7,658 nucleotides of DNA, taken from positions 18,829 through 26,486 of the forward strand of contig DLFY01000288.1 of assembly GCA_002482415.1 (NCBI GenBank). The letters are read 5' to 3'. The DNA comes from Phycisphaerales bacterium UBA7708. Its GTDB lineage: Bacteria; Planctomycetota; Phycisphaerae; Sedimentisphaerales; Anaerohalosphaeraceae. The translations under genes and the position numbers were made by a program. Below the pieces are notes generated by a model. That model was given only the letters and a program-made list of their open reading frames with translations. It did not search any database and was not told the origin of the DNA. This document shows positions 5,548 to 7,658 of the stretch, piece by piece. Positions within the stretch are counted from its first letter, which is position 1, and each line of letters starts with the position of its first letter.

Positions 5548-6645
5548 ATGAAAGTACGATTTAATCGGACTGCTTTACAGGATGCTTTGTCGCTGGTGAC
5601 TTCGATTATTCCGAGCCGGACACCCAAGCCGATTTTGCAGTGTATGAAAATCGTTGCTGACAAAGATGTCGTGCGTTTGTGTGCAACAGATATGGAGGCC
5701 GGGATTACCTATACGGTGACCCAGGTGGAAGTGGATAAAGCCGGCGAAGCCGTTGTGCCGGCGGATAAGTTTTCGTCGATTGTGCGTGAAAGTTTTGACG
5801 AAGTTATCGAACTGGAGACCGATGAGAATTCCGCTCACCTGAAAGGGTCCGACAGCTTTTTCACGATTTACACCCAGGACCCGACACAATATCCGACAGT
5901 GCCGGGATTCGATGGCAACGCCGATATCGAAGTCGGCCTGGACCGCCTGCAGGAAGCCATCGGGCAGACGGTTTTTGCCGCGGCCAAGGAAAGCACGCGA
6001 TATGCCCTGAATGGTATCTTGTGGGAAGTGCACGGCAAAAAGCTGTCGCTGGTGGCAACTGATGGACGCCGGCTGGCAAAATCCACACTGCCTCTGGATA
6101 AGGCTTCGCGTGAACCCGAAGGACGGATTATTGCCCCGTGCAAGACGATGCTGCTGCTGGAAAAGATTCCCGCCCGCGATAAAGCAACCGTGTCGCTGCG
6201 GTTTGTGGATAATCATATCACGATTGCCTGTGATCCGGTCGTGATCAGCTCCAATCTGGTTGAGGGCAATTTCCCGAAATACGATGATATTATCCCCAAG
6301 GATTATGACAAGAAGCTGACGCTGCCCAAGGACGCTTTTTTAAGTGCGGTCCGTCGTGCGGCATTGCTGGCCAGCGATGACAGCAAAGGCATCAAGCTGT
6401 CGCTGAAGAAAAATAATATGGTCATTACCAGCCGGGCGCCGGAAACAGGTGACGCCCAGATTGATATGTCGATTGAATATGAAAATGAACCGATTGAAAT
6501 CGGGTTTAATCCGCAATATCTGATTGATGTATTGCGGGTGCTCAAATCCAGTGATTTTGAGATGCACCTGGGGCAGTCAGACCGTCCGGGCATGTTTAAA
6601 AGCGGCAGCGGATTTTTGTATATTGTCATGCCGGTGAATTTATAA
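5548..6645 (+). CDS. dnaN: DNA polymerase III sliding clamp, beta subunit
   Basis: A 365-residue protein, the normal length for a bacterial beta clamp. It forms a dimeric ring around DNA, tethers the replicative polymerase and serves as a docking platform for repair and replication factors. Three structurally similar domains are expected at about 1-122, 123-245 and 246-365. Recognisable landmarks are MKVRFNRTALQDAL at the start, YALNGILWEV and LVATDGRRLA in the middle domain, GNFPKYDDIIP in the last third, and the C-terminal YIVMPVNL, which matches the M-P-(M/V)-x-L ending at the protein-binding pocket. The ATG follows a strong GGAGG (5536-5540) with 7 nt spacing, so the start is secure. It opens the replication cluster, with the DciA-like gene 23 bp downstream. 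No dnaA lies immediately upstream and no recF follows. Confidence 0.97.
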   Translation: MKVRFNRTALQDALSLVTSIIPSRTPKPILQCMKIVADKDVVRLCATDMEAGITYTVTQVEVDKAGEAVVPADKFSSIVRESFDEVIELETDENSAHLKGSDSFFTIYTQDPTQYPTVPGFDGNADIEVGLDRLQEAIGQTVFAAAKESTRYALNGILWEVHGKKLSLVATDGRRLAKSTLPLDKASREPEGRIIAPCKTMLLLEKIPARDKATVSLRFVDNHITIACDPVVISSNLVEGNFPKYDDIIPKDYDKKLTLPKDAFLSAVRRAALLASDDSKGIKLSLKKNNMVITSRAPETGDAQIDMSIEYENEPIEIGFNPQYLIDVLRVLKSSDFEMHLGQSDRPGMFKSGSGFLYIVMPVNL

Positions 6646-6668
6646 CCGGCGGCGGGAGCGGTTTGTTT

Positions 6669-7046
6669 GTGAAGAAACTGAGCGAATCGCAAGAAGACCA
6701 GCTTTTGCGGTCGGCAACGGCCTGGCAGAAAAAACCGCCCAAAGGACCCCAGCAGCTTGGTGATGCACTGGGCAGTTATATGAAGGTTTATGTTGATGGC
6801 CTGCGCCGCGGCGGAACTGTGGCGGCGGCTTTTGAACAGGCTATCGGCAGTGAGCTGGCTCAATACTATCGTGCGGATCAGTTTACGCGCGGCATTTTAT
6901 ATATTCAATCACCACCCGGGCCGTATATGCACCGGCTGAAGATGATGGAAACTGAGATTGTGGAAAAACTCCAGGCGATATGCCCGGGAACGAAAATTAA
7001 GGAAATACGAATCAAAGTCAGAAGCGCCAGGCGCGGCATGCGCTGA
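6669..7046 (+). CDS. dciA: DUF721/DciA-like protein, probable replicative helicase loader/operator
   Basis: A 125-residue protein from GTG 6669. GGGAG (6654-6658) is 10 nt upstream; TTG 6663 is an alternative start with only 4 nt spacing, adding two residues. The segment GPQQLGDALGSYMK (26-39) matches the N-terminal part of the DUF721 family, and AFEQAIGSELAQYYRAD (54-70), GILYIQSPPGPYMHRL (75-90), then LQAICPGTKIKEIRIKV (101-117) follow the KH-like DUF721 core. A Trp common in this family (the S-x-A-W-x-x-x-L-type strand) appears here as Tyr86. The C-terminus is basic. DciA was identified as the ancestral loader of the DnaB helicase in bacteria lacking DnaC/DnaI. Position between dnaN and gyrB fits that role, though function here rests on family resemblance. 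Its TGA overlaps the gyrB ATG by one base (TGATG). Confidence 0.8.
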   Translation: MKKLSESQEDQLLRSATAWQKKPPKGPQQLGDALGSYMKVYVDGLRRGGTVAAAFEQAIGSELAQYYRADQFTRGILYIQSPPGPYMHRLKMMETEIVEKLQAICPGTKIKEIRIKVRSARRGMR

Positions 7047-7658
7047 TGCAGGATAAAAACAAGATGACAGAGCAGGAAAATACAGAAACAACTCAGCAAT
7101 CCCAGGCCCAGGTTTATGATGCCAGCAGCATCAAGATTCTGGAGGGACTTGAAGCGGTACGCAAACGGCCGGATATGTATATCGGCAACCGCCAGGAAGG
7201 CGGCCTTCATCACATGGTGTATGAAGTTCTGGATAACGCCATCGATGAATCGCTGGCCGGACGCTGTGACCGCATTACAGTGCATGTCCACGTGGACGGC
7301 AGTTGTTCGATTGAGGATAACGGTGTCGGTATTCCGACGGAAATGCATGCCGAGGCCAAAAAGAGCGCGCTGGAAGTGGTGTTGACGACGCTTCATGCCG
7401 GCGGCAAGTTTGATAATAAAGCGTATAAAGTCTCCGGCGGCCTGCATGGCGTCGGCGTCAGTGCGGTCAATGCCCTGAGTGAATGGCTCGAAGCGGAAGT
7501 CTGGCGCAACGGCAAGCAGTATCATTTTGAATGCCGCCGCGGGATACCGACCGGGCCTGTGCAGGAAGTCGGCCCCACCACGAAACGTGGAACGCGCGTG
7601 ACATTTCTGCCGGACGATGAAATCTTTGAAACGACCGAGTTTAAATATGATGTGCTGG
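7046..7658 (+). CDS. gyrB: DNA gyrase subunit B, N-terminal ATPase part (truncated by window end)
   Basis: The first 204 residues of GyrB, the ATPase subunit of the A2B2 enzyme that introduces negative supercoils. After a 22-residue polar leader come DASSIKILEGLEAVRKRPDM, YEVLDNAIDESLAG (Asn64 and Glu68 equal E. coli Asn46 and Glu50), EDNGVGIPTEMH at 90-101, LHAGGKFDNKAYKVSGGLHG (the ATP lid, 116-135), WRNGKQ with Arg154 equal to Arg136, and RGTRVTFLPDDEIF. Residues align to E. coli with a steady offset of 18, so Val94 falls at Arg76, normally invariant in DGRGIP. ATG 7046 overlaps the upstream stop (TGATG) but has no clear Shine-Dalgarno; ATG 7064, with AGGA 10 nt upstream, is a credible alternative removing six residues. 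ParE is the main alternative identity, but the replication-cluster context favours GyrB. Confidence 0.93.
   Translation, partial: MQDKNKMTEQENTETTQQSQAQVYDASSIKILEGLEAVRKRPDMYIGNRQEGGLHHMVYEVLDNAIDESLAGRCDRITVHVHVDGSCSIEDNGVGIPTEMHAEAKKSALEVVLTTLHAGGKFDNKAYKVSGGLHGVGVSAVNALSEWLEAEVWRNGKQYHFECRRGIPTGPVQEVGPTTKRGTRVTFLPDDEIFETTEFKYDVL

Noticed and set aside
5475..5663. 62-codon minus-strand frame at the dnaN start
   Set aside because: It overlaps the dnaN start region in antisense and has no ribosome site or recognisable motif.
5575..6216. 213-codon minus-strand open frame inside dnaN
   Set aside because: It is wholly antisense to a strongly supported gene, and its translation is Cys/His/Arg-rich without a domain pattern.
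6905..7525. 206-codon minus-strand frame across dciA and gyrB
   Set aside because: It is antisense to two well-supported genes and matches no family.

Overview
This 7.66 kb window is bacterial chromosomal DNA that appears to span a replication-origin neighbourhood. A sliding clamp gene (dnaN), a DUF721/DciA-like gene and the start of gyrB form a tight plus-strand cluster. They lie downstream of a 547 bp gene-free, AT-rich gap with DnaA-box-like sequences. Left of the gap are a TPR membrane protein gene and an RluA/RluD-type pseudouridine synthase gene, both on the plus strand. Further left is a divergent minus-strand pair for exported proteins: a SpoIVB-type (S55) serine peptidase homologue and a beta-propeller protein cut by the window edge. 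The organism is Gram-negative-like, with Sec signal peptides, proteins rich in Pro/Ala/Gln linkers and mid-range GC. The gene style suggests Planctomycetota, perhaps Phycisphaerae, but that is a guess from gene content with no marker-based placement.

Layout: 1-1061 (-) propeller protein, C-terminus missing; 1071-2867 (-) S55 peptidase-like protein, 9 bp upstream of the propeller gene and probably its operon partner; 2868-3045 divergent promoter region with one strong sigma70-like plus-strand promoter; 3046-3888 (+) membrane-anchored TPR protein; 3897-5000 (+) pseudouridine synthase, 8 bp downstream; 5001-5547 candidate oriC and dnaN promoter region; 5548-6645 (+) dnaN; 6669-7046 (+) DciA-like protein; 7046-7658 (+) gyrB, N-terminal 204 residues only.

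How the genes fit together: dnaN, the DciA-like gene and gyrB supply polymerase processivity, probable replicative-helicase loading and DNA supercoiling. recF, which often sits between dnaN and gyrB, is absent, and dnaA is not directly upstream of dnaN although the DnaA-box-rich gap is there. The minus-strand pair looks like an envelope or periplasmic unit of unknown function. The most useful leads are the dnaA-less origin candidate and its repeats, the recF-less dnaN-dciA-gyrB order, the S55 protein whose Ser motif precedes its His motif (the reverse of SpoIVB), and a Val in GyrB at the position of the nearly universal ATPase-site Arg (E. coli Arg76). I found no mobile element, CRISPR array, tRNA or rRNA.
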